NCBI GenBank assembly: GCA_947579665.1
Contig: OX388345.1
Coordinates: 35,555,849-35,619,848, forward strand
DNA: 64,000 bases
Source: Sympetrum striolatum
Taxonomy: Eukaryota > Arthropoda > Insecta > Odonata > Libellulidae
Direction: 5' to 3'
Part shown: positions 10,761 to 22,860 of the stretch, one piece after another
How the letters are laid out: each line of letters opens with the position of its first letter
Numbering within the stretch: the stretch's first letter is position 1
Translations under genes and position numbers: made by a program
Notes under the pieces: generated by a model
What the model was told of the DNA's origin: nothing
The model's input: only the letters and a program-made list of their open reading frames with translations
The model's database searches: none

Positions 10761-13700
10761 AACAAAATTATATGTCTATGAGAATCCCAACACAGACCTA
10801 CTTTAAAGAAGAATAAATATCTAACACTGTGTTAGTTCATAGCCACTATAGCGGCCACCGGTAAATCTGTTGCGGTATTCGTGACCGCTGAAGTGACCAC
10901 GTGCATTTATCAGTTTGCTATATGCTTCTATTGTCTGAAACAGGTAACTAAATTGCCTTCTTTCTTCGGAACTCCGAAACTTAAATGTTTTCATAGTATG
11001 TTTTTATTTAAAATTTCTGTTGGACAGTGAAAGTTTAAAAAAAAACATTCTATTACACAAGACTTTAACTTACTAGCCTTAAAGTTTTCCAGCATGAAAT
11101 CACGAGAAAATGGTAAACAATTTGAGACTCATCTATTCTGTTAAATTTATTTGGAATGGTTTCTGAATATATCATTAATTGTCGCTGAGGAATATCCGAG
11201 ACCAATTCATGCGGAGTTGATTGAATGACATTGAAATTTATTAGAAATACAGCCTACTTTTTCGATTACCTCCTAAAATTTATAGTTGAAATCTGTAAAA
11301 TTTTGTACACTAAAAGTTTGATTTGCACTAACTGAATAACATGAAAATATTAACTTTCTTCATTTGAGCTACATTTTTTGAATTAAGATGGTAATGTGAA
11401 ACAAATAGTACGGCAGCATAGAAGGGAATGAAAACTCCATAAAGGTATTGAAAACTCCTTTGCCTTATGAGACAATAGAAATTCCTGTCGAACAAATAAT
11501 GAACTACATCAACCTCAAAGACTATCCATTATAAAAGCTTCCTTACATATCAAATCACTCCCTTTATCATTAACGGTTATTTGAGCTCCTGCAGTATTCA
11601 GAATATAATCAGTGACTCTTCTCAAAGTGTTTCGTCAAGAATATTTCTCTCCCACATAATGTGGAGTCCCATCCAATCAATCTCAACTCGTTAATTAACG
11701 TCAGAGCTCACTTTCCGGGGCAGTTACAAGTTTCTTCGACTTTCATTTACTCCCACAAAAGACTACCTTTTCGCGAAGAACGAGAGAAAAGTATTCCATA
11801 CCGAAGAGCTCATTAGTATTCGGAAAATTGAGCTAACAAAGTATGGCGAGCGGGTAGACAATGGGCACTTACAGCTCGCCACAGAAAGTTGCCGTGGCAA
11901 ACTTGGAGACCTGAACACCGGAAGGAAGTGTTTTTCTGGCACTGCTTCAAATTCAACGGGAACGTCCACCTCTTTTAGCCGGAGTCGCGACCGCCCGCAA
12001 TGCGACGGAGGACTCGGAAAGTCTCGGAAAAAGTTACCTGTTAATATCGCCCTCCTCTTTGAAATTCACGTTGCGGAATTTAATTTTATTACGACCTGAA
12101 GAATAAGAATTAATTCGCGTCCGATTTCAAGGAGAGCCTTATTATCTCGCTTTCCAGATCAAAGGATGATAATTTCAATTTGCGACAAAAAGCACTTTAC
12201 GTTGTTCCACTCTTTCCGAAAAGATGTTTCAAAAAGGCAGCGAAATGGAACTTTTCAACTGCTGGATTTATTACCCTGCTGTATCTTAACCTTGAATTTT
12301 CCATACTCATACATTTACATATTAAAGTAACATGATAAATTTAACTTTCCCTTCGTATCTATAGTAAGAATGCATATAATTGTAAAAGGACTCATAATTC
12401 TTCACCAGCTTTGCTTCCAAAAGGTTGCTATCACTTAAAAAATGATGGGTAACGCTTTTTAAATCTTCAATTTTTCTCTGTATGCTACGTATCATACTAG
12501 CATTTATTTCTACATGAGCGTAAATAATCAATCTTTAACGAACGAAATTAAGCGAAGCATAAGTTTACAAGGATCGTAAATTTCCTTTAGTTTGGTGTAT
12601 GATTGCAAATGCAAATCTGATGTTTTTACTAAATTATAAGTATGATGAAGAAATAAACACATGAACATAAACTATGACTGAATTAATCATCTGCGACTAT
12701 TTGTTTAATGGTGAAAGGATAAAAAGATTTGAGGTACATACATTTATATTTTTTTCACCCAAAGATAAGTGAATGATCAATAGAATAACAATTAAAAGAA
12801 TACTGAATGAATCGGGATGTTTCCTTTTGACTTAGTTCTTGCTATCCTAACTTGATGAATTGAATTTTTTTCATTATTCTTTAGGGAAAAGTAATTTAGA
12901 AAAATGTGGTCTTCGTATACTTATACCACAGTCTTATTTATGGTTGTGATAACAGGAAAGTTACAGATGCACGATGATGCTGAGAAGTATCACTTATTTT
13001 GGCAACTTCACATCGAATGCCCTGATAACTGTTAATCACTGAACTGCTTCTCCTGTGAGAACTTTTCTCACTGACAGAATTCTGGCTCAGAGAAGAAAAG
13101 AAGGTTTCACTACTTCACTTCTCATATTCCTCAAAAAATCTCACTCCCCCTCCGAGAATGTATTTTTAGGTAATGTCATTTAGCTTGATTCCAGCCGTAC
13201 AACCGAGAAGAATACTTCAGAGACAATTTATTCGGTGAAGCATGACTTCGCACATGGCTTTGCAAATATTTTCAAATAGGTATCATAATTATTATTATTT
13301 TTACTAATTTTGGGGGTCGCCCGTACTAATAGAAAAATAAATAACTTTTGCTCTCAAATAATATGCAACAAAAGAGTTTCAATATAAGATCAATACAACG
13401 ACAAAAATGGCAATGTTAAAAAATTTACAAAATACTTAAAGAAAACACGACAAAGAAAAATTCTAAAATAACAGAAGATGGTTAAATAGTTTATTAAAAA
13501 AAAAATGCGAAGAGGTTGAGTTTTTATTACTGTGGGGTAAGGAGTTCCAAAATATAGAGAGAGTAATTAAAAAGGAATTGCGATACGTGTTGCTATGAGG
13601 AATGAGATAAGTAAGATGATCAGGGCTGGTTCGAATATTAACAGAAGATACTAATCTCTAACGTGTAAGGAGATCCAAGATGCATAGCGGCTGAGAATTT

Positions 13701-13849
13701 CGAAATAGTAAATACATGTACTTACCCAGGAAATATTTCATTCTCATATCAGACTCAACCCTTAGTTCACGGCGAAAGGAATATATGTTATATTCTCTTC
13801 GAAGATTGAAAATAAACCTAACACGAGTATTTGAAAGTCGAAGTTACTT
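10761..13849. other. Gene-free AT-rich stretch
   Basis: No gene, RNA or clear repeat is supported. Small frames of 68-69 codons at 11763-11969 and 12322-12531 (both minus) have no recognisable content. The part from 11640 to 12080 is somewhat GC-richer. Confidence 0.5.
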
Positions 13850-13911
13850 GAGGTTTATTATGAATAAAACCTCATTACCAGAGGTATATTATGAACAAAA
13901 TTCTCACCTCC
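13850..13911 (+). repeat. Two copies of a 31 bp tandem repeat
   Basis: GAGGTTTATTATGAATAAAA at 13850 recurs as GAGGTATATTATGAACAAAA at 13881, two mismatches in 20. The duplication lies inside a 144-codon plus-strand frame (13716-14150) that otherwise shows no recognisable domain and is probably chance. Confidence 0.5.
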
Positions 13912-16900
13912 ATACATTTCCACTTTCTTCTGCGTGGTCAACGAGAGGGAAAGGACTGAAAAATCCGAGACGGATGCCGAGAATTATAAAGCAACGCATT
14001 AGAAAGGCCAAGGGCAACAATAAGACAAATGAGCCTCATCCGAGAGCTTCAAAACTTCTCTCTGGCAACTTTCCGACTCTTCCCTCACCCCTTTCTAATG
14101 CATCCATCCACCGCACGGTGCGGCTCAGGATTATCCACACCCGGGATTAAGCATGGGGACCCGAATTCGTCGGGAGAAAGGCTGTCATAAAATATTCTCA
14201 TCTTCGGGGACGTTTTCTCTTAAAACAAGTAACTGTTTAAATTATTAATGGGCTTGGAGATCCACCACGGAGAATGGCATCCAACGAGAAGAAACGACTA
14301 TCCCCAACTAGAAAGCATATTGGGAGATAGCGCGAAGGAAGACAACCCCAGAATAATGAATATTTAAAGAAGCAATTGATAAATATCGTCACGTTAAAAA
14401 TGCAAAAATATTCGCCTGAAATTCAGCGGATTACCTGCGAGCAATGGCAAGCCTCGTAGACGATATGGTGATATCTACGCTTGTTTTAGCAATTCCAAGT
14501 TGGGGTCAAGGGTTGGCGTTTTAGGGCTGCGACAGCAATTCACCAATCAAGGACGTTCGGTGGGAGAATGTATCACGATATCGTCTCATAACTAAAGTTT
14601 GTGATAGCTGCCTTCAAAACTAACTCATTTCTCTACATCGAATATCTTAACATTAAAGAAAACGGTATATTAAAAGACGCGATCAAAAAGAATCAGTAAT
14701 ATTTCAATTTTTAAGGCTGTTTTTGTAAAATTCGCTGGTTTAGGGTATTCTGGTTCTTAATTCTCAGGTATGAATGTTGAAACAAGAGCTGTATTACTAA
14801 AAAAATATCTATAATAGTCTATCTAATAAATATCATGAATAGAACGTTATCAATAATCTTATAATATAAAATTATATAAACTTTATATCCGATACCCGAT
14901 GGATATATATACCTATTGTGTAGCAAAAACATGTTTTTACGACTGTCTATACTTCGTATTAAGTATACTATCGGTGTTTAAGTACTTAGCCTGAAGACCG
15001 GTTAGAACCTCAACCCCTAGCTACCAAGAGCTTGGAGGGAATGAGGTTTATTAGGTAGGATGAGGAGTGAGGTAATTTGCGCTTGCTTTCCTCACCACAC
15101 AAGAATCCCACCAGCGGAACATGTCCGCTTAAGTGGATCGCAAAGGCGGCTATTGGAGATTTTAAACCTCCAAGAAATGACTCTACGAGTAATACTTTTC
15201 TCGGAATTATCTGAGGAGAGACCTTAATTGGTACCACTATTCAGCATAACTAATACCTCAGTACATTAAATATATATATGATCTTAGATTTTGAATTTTT
15301 TTCCATTTTGACATACAATTTACCTCAACACAGTCATGATCAAGACTGTAACAAAAGTCAATAAAAGGTACATTTTTCTCTATCCTATATAAAATGACAA
15401 ATGAAAAAATTTCCATTCATTAGAATGTGGTTGCAGGCACATTTTAAATGTAACAGAGCAAGAATTAGAAATCAAACGTCGAGAAATTTCCCACTTAAAC
15501 AACGTGCTGACACTATAAACAAAGAACCGCCATCGGTTGATATTTCTAACTTTCCCTCGTTAGTTGCACTAAGCAATAGAGAAAAAACGATTAATTGAAC
15601 GGTACCAAAGCTGAATCGAAGAGAGATTTATCGACTACAAGTTTCCCTGCAGAGACATGGGGTCATAATTCAGCAGCGATCCCAGCCACAATTCTCCACA
15701 ACAAAGAGAGTTGGTGAAATAAAAAAACAAAAGATAACACAACTCTCTTCTGAGAACACGCCCCTGCTCAATTTATGGCCAGCACGGGCTTACCGCAGTA
15801 TTATTTCCCTTCGTTTGGAAAATACCCTTGGGGCGATAGGGCAATACCGGCACGAATTGATAGGGAATAACGAGGAAGTGTTCTTTAAACGAGGGGATTA
15901 GAATACTTTCCTCATTCTCACATATTTGCCGCGTTAGAAATTCTAGGGCCGCATTCCGACCCTATCAATCCCTCCTTCAACAGCAAAATCAAAGGTCCCA
16001 CTCAATCCCCAAATCCCTCTCGCAATTGGCTCCTATCGAAAGGGATCTCCGACCATTCTTCGAGGGCTTCGAGGAAATTTCCCCTCTCTATGCCTTACCC
16101 CTTTAACGGACCTTTTTCCTTTCACTAGACCGCGTCTCATAGCCTATGTTATCGGAATCTATACCTTCGCAAGTATAGTGATGGGATTTCTGAAAGGTCG
16201 GGTCAGGAAAAAGGGTTACCTAAAATTATTTTTCATAATTAAGTAATGATTAATTTTCACAGAATGAGGTGATCTTAGGAAAATTCATAAAATAAATAAA
16301 AGAGATAAGGAAATTGTATTCATTTAGCGTTATATTTGCAGCAATATACCCTTTCACGTAAAAAACAAAGCAAATCGTTGTCAGGAGTCTTCAGTCAAGG
16401 CTAGATTAATACGCTGACCTCTACGTTACCGAATCAGCAACTATAGAATAACTAGGATAGAAGCCGTCACACTCCTTACCGTTTATGAAAGCGTAATTAA
16501 GTTTTACACAAATGAAGACATTTCTTAGCTAAACTATCACTATCTAATCTATTCTCGACTCATAGGCAACTGATAAGATACCTTTGTACCATATTTCAAT
16601 TTCTAGGGAAATCATTGAAGGATTTTTTCCACAACCGAATATGAGATAATTTAGGAAATTAAATGACAAAAACTAAAGCTTCCACTACGGATATGCTTTT
16701 GAGCAGCAAAGAATCCGATTTGGGAAAAAAAATATATCAAGCAGCAAAGGGAATGTCAAAAACCTGATATCTTTTCAAGGAGGTAATCTATTAACTCATT
16801 ATCGTTCAACCACTAATTATATCGATCAGTAAACTTTAATTAAATTTTTAAAACCTTAGGGTACGTTCGACAACAACAAAGGTATAAATTGTGTATTATA

Positions 16901-16935
16901 TGTTAATCAAGGCCCCTATGATTCATTCTGATTTT
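13912..16935. other. Gene-free stretch with a GC-richer part at 15.7-16.2 kb
   Basis: No gene is supported. A 75-codon minus-strand frame at 15010-15237 has a plausible amino-acid mix but no recognised family. From about 15750 to 16170 the sequence is richer in C and G, with many CCCT and CTCC runs, without an open frame of note. The rest is AT-rich. Confidence 0.45.
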
Positions 16936-16939
16936 TCTC

Positions 16940-16959
16940 TGAGAGAGAGAGAGAGAGAG
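16940..16959 (+). repeat. (GA)n microsatellite
   Basis: An uninterrupted run of about ten GA units follows TTTTTCTCT. It is a simple repeat. GA runs can bind GAGA-type factors in insects, but nothing here shows such use. Confidence 0.8.
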
Positions 16960-17639
16960 CATTCCTCTTAAAGCCCAGAGGAGGATAGAGTAACACTAAA
17001 TACAAGAATAAACTAATACTTTTCAATATCATAGGACAGCAGAGTAGTACATCTCATGAACGTAAGAATCACGATTCTCTAAAATCTTTCGGTGATGATC
17101 GACTTCTACAAGGCCTATTGGTAAAAATGGTAATAATTAACCTTTATTCGATAAACTAAAAAACGAAGATAAAATAATAATGGTTTCATCATAGGCATAA
17201 ACTAATGAGAATGATAGACCACATCATTCTTGTAAGATTTCCTCCCGTGGAAAAATTTCGATTCATCTCCCCTGTGAATCCATTACCACAGCTCTACATC
17301 GCACAGAACAACCTTACAAAAACTCCTATCATACCTCAAACTGACGAAATATAGCGAAAAATTCTCAAAGTCACAACATCTGACGGGGTTCGAAAAACGA
17401 AGCCAAAAACATCAAACTCACCTTATCAGAAAACGATCTCACGGTAATTGGCAAAAAAAACCCTAGCTAGGGAGAAGTTAAACTTAATAGCTCTCACGAG
17501 CGCTGAATGTGTACAAATGGGGATATAATGAACGTGCGCGAATGCAAACTTGTTATTACGGAAGCCATCCAAAGGCTGCGGGTGGAAAAAATGCCAGATG
17601 CGAATCTATTCTTGCGTTTTTTTGCGGGGAGCTCGATGG
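16960..17639. other. Gene-free AT-rich stretch
   Basis: No coding, RNA or repeat signal is apparent. Confidence 0.45.
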
Positions 17640-17832
17640 TGAGGCTACGTAACGATGGTGGGATTCCCTCCAATAAAAAATAAAGCCAAGGAAATAAAAC
17701 GAGGCGTGTGGGATCGAGAGATCGACCTATCGATTCTTTTTCCTTCTAACGAGGAGCGTAAAAACGATCGGCGTTATGGAGGCAACAGGGGATTGGCCGT
17801 CTCGAGACTCGTTAAAAAATATTGCCGACGCG

Positions 17833-17910
17833 TGACGTCACTCCACGGCCGGATTTTCTCTCGAGTCGTATTTGTCCGGATTATAAAACCCACAGCGAAC
17901 GCATAACAGT
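17833..17910 (+). promoter_or_regulatory. Promoter-like cluster: CRE palindrome plus TATA box
   Basis: A perfect cAMP-response element TGACGTCA at 17833-17840 sits in the 10 bp palindrome GTGACGTCAC. TATAAAA follows at 17882-17888, and ACAGT, a weak initiator, at 17907-17911. TATA-to-initiator spacing is about 26 bp, slightly short of the usual 30. The local sequence (17640-17910) is CpG-rich against an AT-rich background. The first ATG downstream, near 17931, opens a frame of only ten codons, so no gene product can be assigned. A plus-strand frame of 83 codons (17655-17906) overlaps the cluster and is not recognised. Confidence 0.3.
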
Positions 17911-18237
17911 GATGCATTGACGGACAGCAAAATGCGGAAAGCATGGACAGAGGAAAAATACTAAGTTTGACGCCGTTTTTTTAGTGCAGAAATGTAGCGC
18001 TTCCCCGAAACAACTGCTGATGGACATAAGAGAATTTTATGAAGGAACTTAGTTAACGTTGTTTGCGGAAGTATCATATTCCTCAACTTCATTACCATAT
18101 ATATCCTATTCATTCGCTAAGTAAATTAGCATACTTTAAGGAAGTGTCATATGCCTCTAATTTATCCAAATGTTTGCGATTTATTCGTTAGGTGTTTATA
18201 AATTCAATCGAAGAAGCCTTAACTTGGTGGAACTCCG

Positions 18238-18338
18238 TAATCGGGATCATATTAAAATAAAACTTTCAAAATTCCCAAAAACAACAACAACTTTGTTTAG
18301 TGGAATTTTGAAAGTTTTATTTAATATGATCCCGATTA
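18238..18338. mobile_element. Near-perfect 101 bp hairpin, probable miniature foldback element
   Basis: The left arm 18238-18275 (38 nt) and the right arm 18302-18338 (37 nt) are complementary apart from one inserted base. They begin TAATCGGGATCAT and end ATGATCCCGATTA. The loop of 26 nt is rich in CAA. TA at both outer ends would fit a TA target duplication around a 97 bp core. The sequence TTAGGTGTTTA occurs at 18188 and again at 18336, overlapping the right end, so a longer insertion unit with 11 bp direct repeats is an alternative. The near identity of the arms implies a young or constrained structure. Transcription would give a long double-stranded RNA stem. Confidence 0.75.
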
Positions 18339-18545
18339 GGTGTTTACGGGTCATTGCCAGTACAAGTTGAAGTTGCATGTACTTTAAATAATAAAAATAT
18401 ACCTAATCAGCCGTCCACCTTTTCTTGCATTGTTCTAGCGTATATTTACTTATTTTGCCTAAACTGAAATAAAATGTAATATTTACTGAGGAGATTTTAT
18501 ACTTAATTTTTGAATTTTTATATGTTTGTACTATAAAAAAAAGTT

Positions 18546-18563
18546 TGCGCGATCGATCGCGCA
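18546..18563. repeat. 18 bp perfect palindrome
   Basis: TGCGCGATCGATCGCGCA is its own reverse complement and is very CpG-rich within AT-rich DNA. It could be a dimeric factor site or the join of an inverted duplication. A weaker foldback follows at 18636-18670 (ATTCGGAAAAGT with ACTTTTCGAAT). Confidence 0.8.
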
Positions 18564-18883
18564 GTATTCTGTCACTAATTGGAAACTAACTGAAGTAGCC
18601 TAAAACTTATTGTTCTTTGAAAAAAATGTGAAGTCATTCGGAAAAGTCCCGGTTTACAAACTTTTCGAATTATCCGAGATACGGACACAGGTGGCAGTAC
18701 CAAGCTGGTTCATCTCTTACAGACGAAAATTGGAATTCGGCAAAGGATTCGACCTATATCCGTAGGAATTTCCTACAGTGTCAAATTTACCGTTATATTT
18801 ATCCCATCAATACTTATAACAAATCAACCATTAAATGTGGAACTATGATTGCCCTCATTTTTTAGTGCAGGAAGATAACTTAG

Positions 18884-19330
18884 CAGAGGTGGACAAACAT
18901 TCCCTTTGGAATGCCAAATATCACTTGGGATTAGCGGGCCGCAGTCATACATGTGTATTTCTAGAAAATTTTTATACAAAATCTTTCATTTCTTGACTTC
19001 ATTACCCAAACCCTACTCAAGAATCACTGCTTTAAATAACATTTATCGAATTATGTACACCCTAAAACTCTTGACATTAACTAAATACTTCTGAGACTCA
19101 CCAAATGCATTTTATTAAGTATAAAAAAGAAAATTTTCCACCAAATTGATCTATTATAAACTAACTTCCGTGTTTAATTGACTTAAGCGAGGTTAGTAAA
19201 ATAATATGGCATATAATTCCTGTTTTTTTTATAATACCTTACTAGCCAAGCTACCTATATCTTCTTGGAGCAAATGTAAATAACGCTATGGGCGGGATAT
19301 GTCCCGTGGGCCGAAGTTTGTGAACCGTTG
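18884..19330. mobile_element. Probable non-autonomous hAT relic
   Basis: The left end reads CAGAGGTGGACAAACATTCC with GCGGGCCGCAGTC about 50 bp inside. That is the typical layout of many hAT termini (CAGRGGTGGNCAAACTTT then GGGCCGCA). Near 19290-19330 the plus strand reads TCCCGTGGGCCGAAGTTTG then TGAACCGTTG, the expected inverse layout, ending GTTTGTGAACCGTTG, 11 of 15 bases complementary to the left end. The 8 bp next to each end (TAACTTAG and CATATAGT) do not match, so the target duplication is lost or the two ends belong to different copies. A 62-codon frame inside has no transposase features. Confidence 0.5.
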
Positions 19331-19599
19331 CATATAGTGCCTGCTATTATGTCCCTAAGCTCTTCACTACCACAATAAATAATAAATATTTTATGGAGCT
19401 ACTATTTTAATCAGCAAAGAGATAGTGAACGGACCATATTCCTCTTACGTCACATAGTTAGAAGAATTTATGAGTTAATGGTTTAAATATGTCAATTTAG
19501 TGAAACCCTAATCCGTAAGAAGACATTTCTAGGCTTCAGGAATAGCATCCCCCAAATAGTTATCACCGCCATTATTTCCAGGAACACCCTCCGACCATC

Positions 19600-19770
19600 T
19601 CGCAATCGAAAAATGTGGTATGATGAGACGAAGAGGGAGAAGCTACATCCTTCATCTCCCTCCCCATAGATTGCTGAAACAAGTGATAAACGACAGAACT
19701 GACAGAGTGAGAGAGAGGCGATATTGGTGAGAAAGAGAGACGGGTGAAAAATAGGGTGGAAAGACTGATT
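19600..19770 (+). other. Purine-rich tract
   Basis: The plus strand is dominated by GA-type runs such as GTGAGAGAGAGGCG and GAGAAAGAGAGACGGG. The minus strand therefore gives serine- and leucine-rich pseudo-frames (112 codons at 19492-19830), which I reject as a gene. It is one of several such tracts, all purine-rich on the plus strand. Confidence 0.5.
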
Positions 19771-22019
19771 GATTAGCTGCGATTTTAAACGCTTGCCTCG
19801 GAGGGGATCCAAAGCGAGTAGCAATATCAATATAAGGGAAGATTCGGAACATGAATCACCAGAGATATTGCGTTAATTCCACTTTCAATTTCTTCGCAAT
19901 CAATAATAACAGGCTAATAACATATGGATGCCGAAGCGTTAAAAGAGAATGCGATGTTCAGAGTTTTTGTAATCATAAAGTGAGAGGTGCAATTTAGTAA
20001 AAACATAGTTTTCTATGAAGAGGTTGTTTCATCGACCACGGTTCATTAACCTAAGAGGTAAGTGCGGTGTTCTAGATTCCAAAGATTAATCTTAGAGACA
20101 AGAAAGGGATGGAGGTATATCATAGACTAATCCTCTATCCCAAGAAGCGGCTTAAATTAATTCCATCCAAAAGCGATAGCACGATGAGGAGCATGTCAGC
20201 AAATTTAGGAATACATTTATACATTACAAGTGTATTTCCATTAAGGTCAGCAAATAGTTCTCAATTCTATTCTAGTTCTATTCTAAATCAAATAACGAAT
20301 ACATTTGCAACGACAAAATCGTTTAATTAATTTCCGTAAAGCTGTCGGAGACTAAGGCTGTTGCATCGATTACAACACAGAATATCTTTGATATCAAATT
20401 ATAAAAAAGTTTATATTTTTTTTATAAATATTTTCTGTAATATAACTAACCCTATTCTATAAATCACACTACGCTATTCTACGAATATAATTCTTAGATA
20501 ACAACACAGGTTACACATTCTTTACCAAATATAGGAGCAATATATGCATAAATTTCTGTGCGATTTTACAACGACATGATTAAAAAATGTTGCCGTTAAG
20601 ATGTGTTTCAAAAATAATGCATAAAAAATTAAATATATATAATTAAAATTGAATTTCCAAGCAAATGTAATTAAAACTGACGTTTTAAAGGCCGAATTTA
20701 AATTCATTGGGGAACAGTAACTCAATTTTACGCGGCTTGCGGCCTTACAGTATAATTCAAAAGGCTTCTGGTATTAAACTGCAATTCACTAGCATCAACG
20801 TACTTTCCCAACATCCCCACCTAACCTCAGGTACTCCCCAAACCCATATCCTATTTAAGCTCCACAAGGTAATGAAACAGCACCCTGGAGATGTTTCCTC
20901 CCGCTTTGGGAACCACTAATTTAAAGGAGTAATTTCAACTCTAGCGTGTAATACCATTTCGACTGTAAAATTTCGGGTTTACCGCGCGATAGAGGCAACG
21001 CCAAATTTACGACACCCGAAGTCGATAATTCTGAACTTCCACACAAAAAAAAACAGTGCCATTATACGGAGATATTTCATCTACGGAAGGAATTTATAAC
21101 TGAACTTAAATTACTGATAATCGTGATCATACGGATTCTCGAAGTTCAACTATCGACCTCAATGATCAGTTATTCGAAGTTTTATCGGTTGGATTAAATC
21201 GTGCGTTTATGAGTAACATATATAACTATGTACGAGAACAGTAACGAGATTGGAGAACATTTTCATTGATTCCATTGAAATTTGATTTAACACAAACAAG
21301 TGACTCCGCGAAGTGGTGTAATTATAAATATAAAAATACTATTTGCTATCTCAACATACGCATGAAACATGTTTTTCGATCATTTCTGTTCCGCTAGTAT
21401 TTATCAAATTCCCACATTGAGAATAAACATGCTTTCCCGTTGGTAACTATAAAAATTGCGTCCATAGCAATACAAACTGATGAAATAAATACGGATACTA
21501 TACTAAACAAAGTGAAGGTAAAAATCTTCAGTAAATTACTAGAAAAAGTAAAATAAATCAATGTTCAAAATATACAATCACAAATCATTAAATTCATCAA
21601 ACACAGATCCTAAACCATGTAACGAGATTTGTTTTAACGGACTTTATACTATCACTGAAAATATCTGTATTCTCAATTTTGCCGAGCATAAAGGTGGCTT
21701 TTGTGAGTATTAGTTACGGATTTCTTCCGTATTTTTCTGTCACAGGACGCTCTGTAACAAGTGAATAAGCTCAAGAAACGGTAACATTTATCCTGACTAG
21801 AAGAAGCAATAACCAGTAAAAAATCTACCTCTTTACTACTGTCATTAAACGGAAAATTAGATCAATTAGCAGTAAAAACCATCCGAGAGAGAGGAAAGGG
21901 TTACCATCCTAACATTACTCCGAACCCCGTGGTGATGCCACGGACTGAAAACGAAACGATCACCGTGGCAAATTACGAGTTATTTTAGTGCACTTTCACG
22001 GAGAATGTCAAAAATTAAC
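19771..22019. other. Gene-free AT-rich stretch
   Basis: No gene is supported. A GCGGCTTGCGGCC segment near 20732-20744 is loosely like the interior of hAT elements but has no ends. The rest shows nothing I can name. Confidence 0.45.
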
Positions 22020-22330
22020 TTTCGAAAGAGACACGTACGAACAGTTTACATTAATACCCGCTTCACGGTCGTCTGTTCATTGCACGACGTTATTTCGCGT
22101 ATAAAAGACGTAATGGGCTTATGATACCGACGAATAGAACGCGTTACCCCGCGATCGTAAAGAGCAAACACCGACGCTTGCGGGGAAATTCGGGTTAAAC
22201 GGAATATAAGCGCGTTCCTATCGAAAAGAACACGGATTAGGGAAGGAATACCTAGACGCGAGAGGATTCAGAAGTACTCGAAGCTTAATCTATTCCTAGA
22301 GCAACCGCTCTCAGTGAGTATATCCGAACG
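22020..22330 (+). promoter_or_regulatory. CpG-rich block with a TATA-like box
   Basis: CpG density is high for about 300 bp. TATAAAAG lies at 22100-22107 within CGCGTATAAAAGACG. No open frame of significance or recognisable first exon follows. The block could be an inactive or unrecognised promoter, or a conserved element; the TATA match alone is weak evidence. Confidence 0.18.
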
Positions 22331-22794
22331 AAGAAACGACGGCAATTCTAAAGGTTTTAGTAGGAGTCGTTGCGGAAGATGACCTGTGAAATTTATAGGA
22401 GAATCATTTCGAAAACAGTCTCCACTGCAGAAGAAATGGACCTGGAAAGTAATGGATTGCTTGCGGTCGAAAGGGGGTAATTAGACTTTTGCGACTATCT
22501 TCAAAATCGAATGATAATATCTCAGGAGTTTAACCCCGCGAACTTTAATGGCTCGGAAAATAAAACTAGTTAAAGCTCTACTCCCTGGGTAGCCATTTTA
22601 ATTGGCAAAAAATTAAGTCGCCGCTGAATTTACGGACAACATTAATAAGTTCATTTGAACTCCACGAACAACAAAAATTGCATTAAAACTAATGAAAATT
22701 AGTAATTAAAAAGATTAGATAGTGAAACAGCAAGGTATTTCCATTGTTTGTGAAAATGTGTCTAGTGTTATTCGCAAAAAAATCTTCAAAAAAC

Positions 22795-22860
22795 TCTAGA
22801 GAGGGAATTAGCGGACTACGAGCCGCATGCGGCCATTTGCTAATAATAAATCGGCCTCAT
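22795..22860. mobile_element. hAT-like fragment with GCCGCATGCGGC palindrome
   Basis: GAGCCGCATGCGGCC (palindrome at 22822-22833) followed about 25 bp later by CGGCCTC is a pattern commonly seen just inside hAT-family termini. Neither a terminal CAG motif nor an 8 bp duplication is apparent, so only an internal fragment is claimed. Confidence 0.3.

Noticed and set aside
22100..22107. TATAAAAG as a definite core promoter
   Set aside because: A TATA match by itself is expected by chance in AT-rich DNA. No initiator, downstream element or exon supports it, so it is kept only as a low-confidence region.
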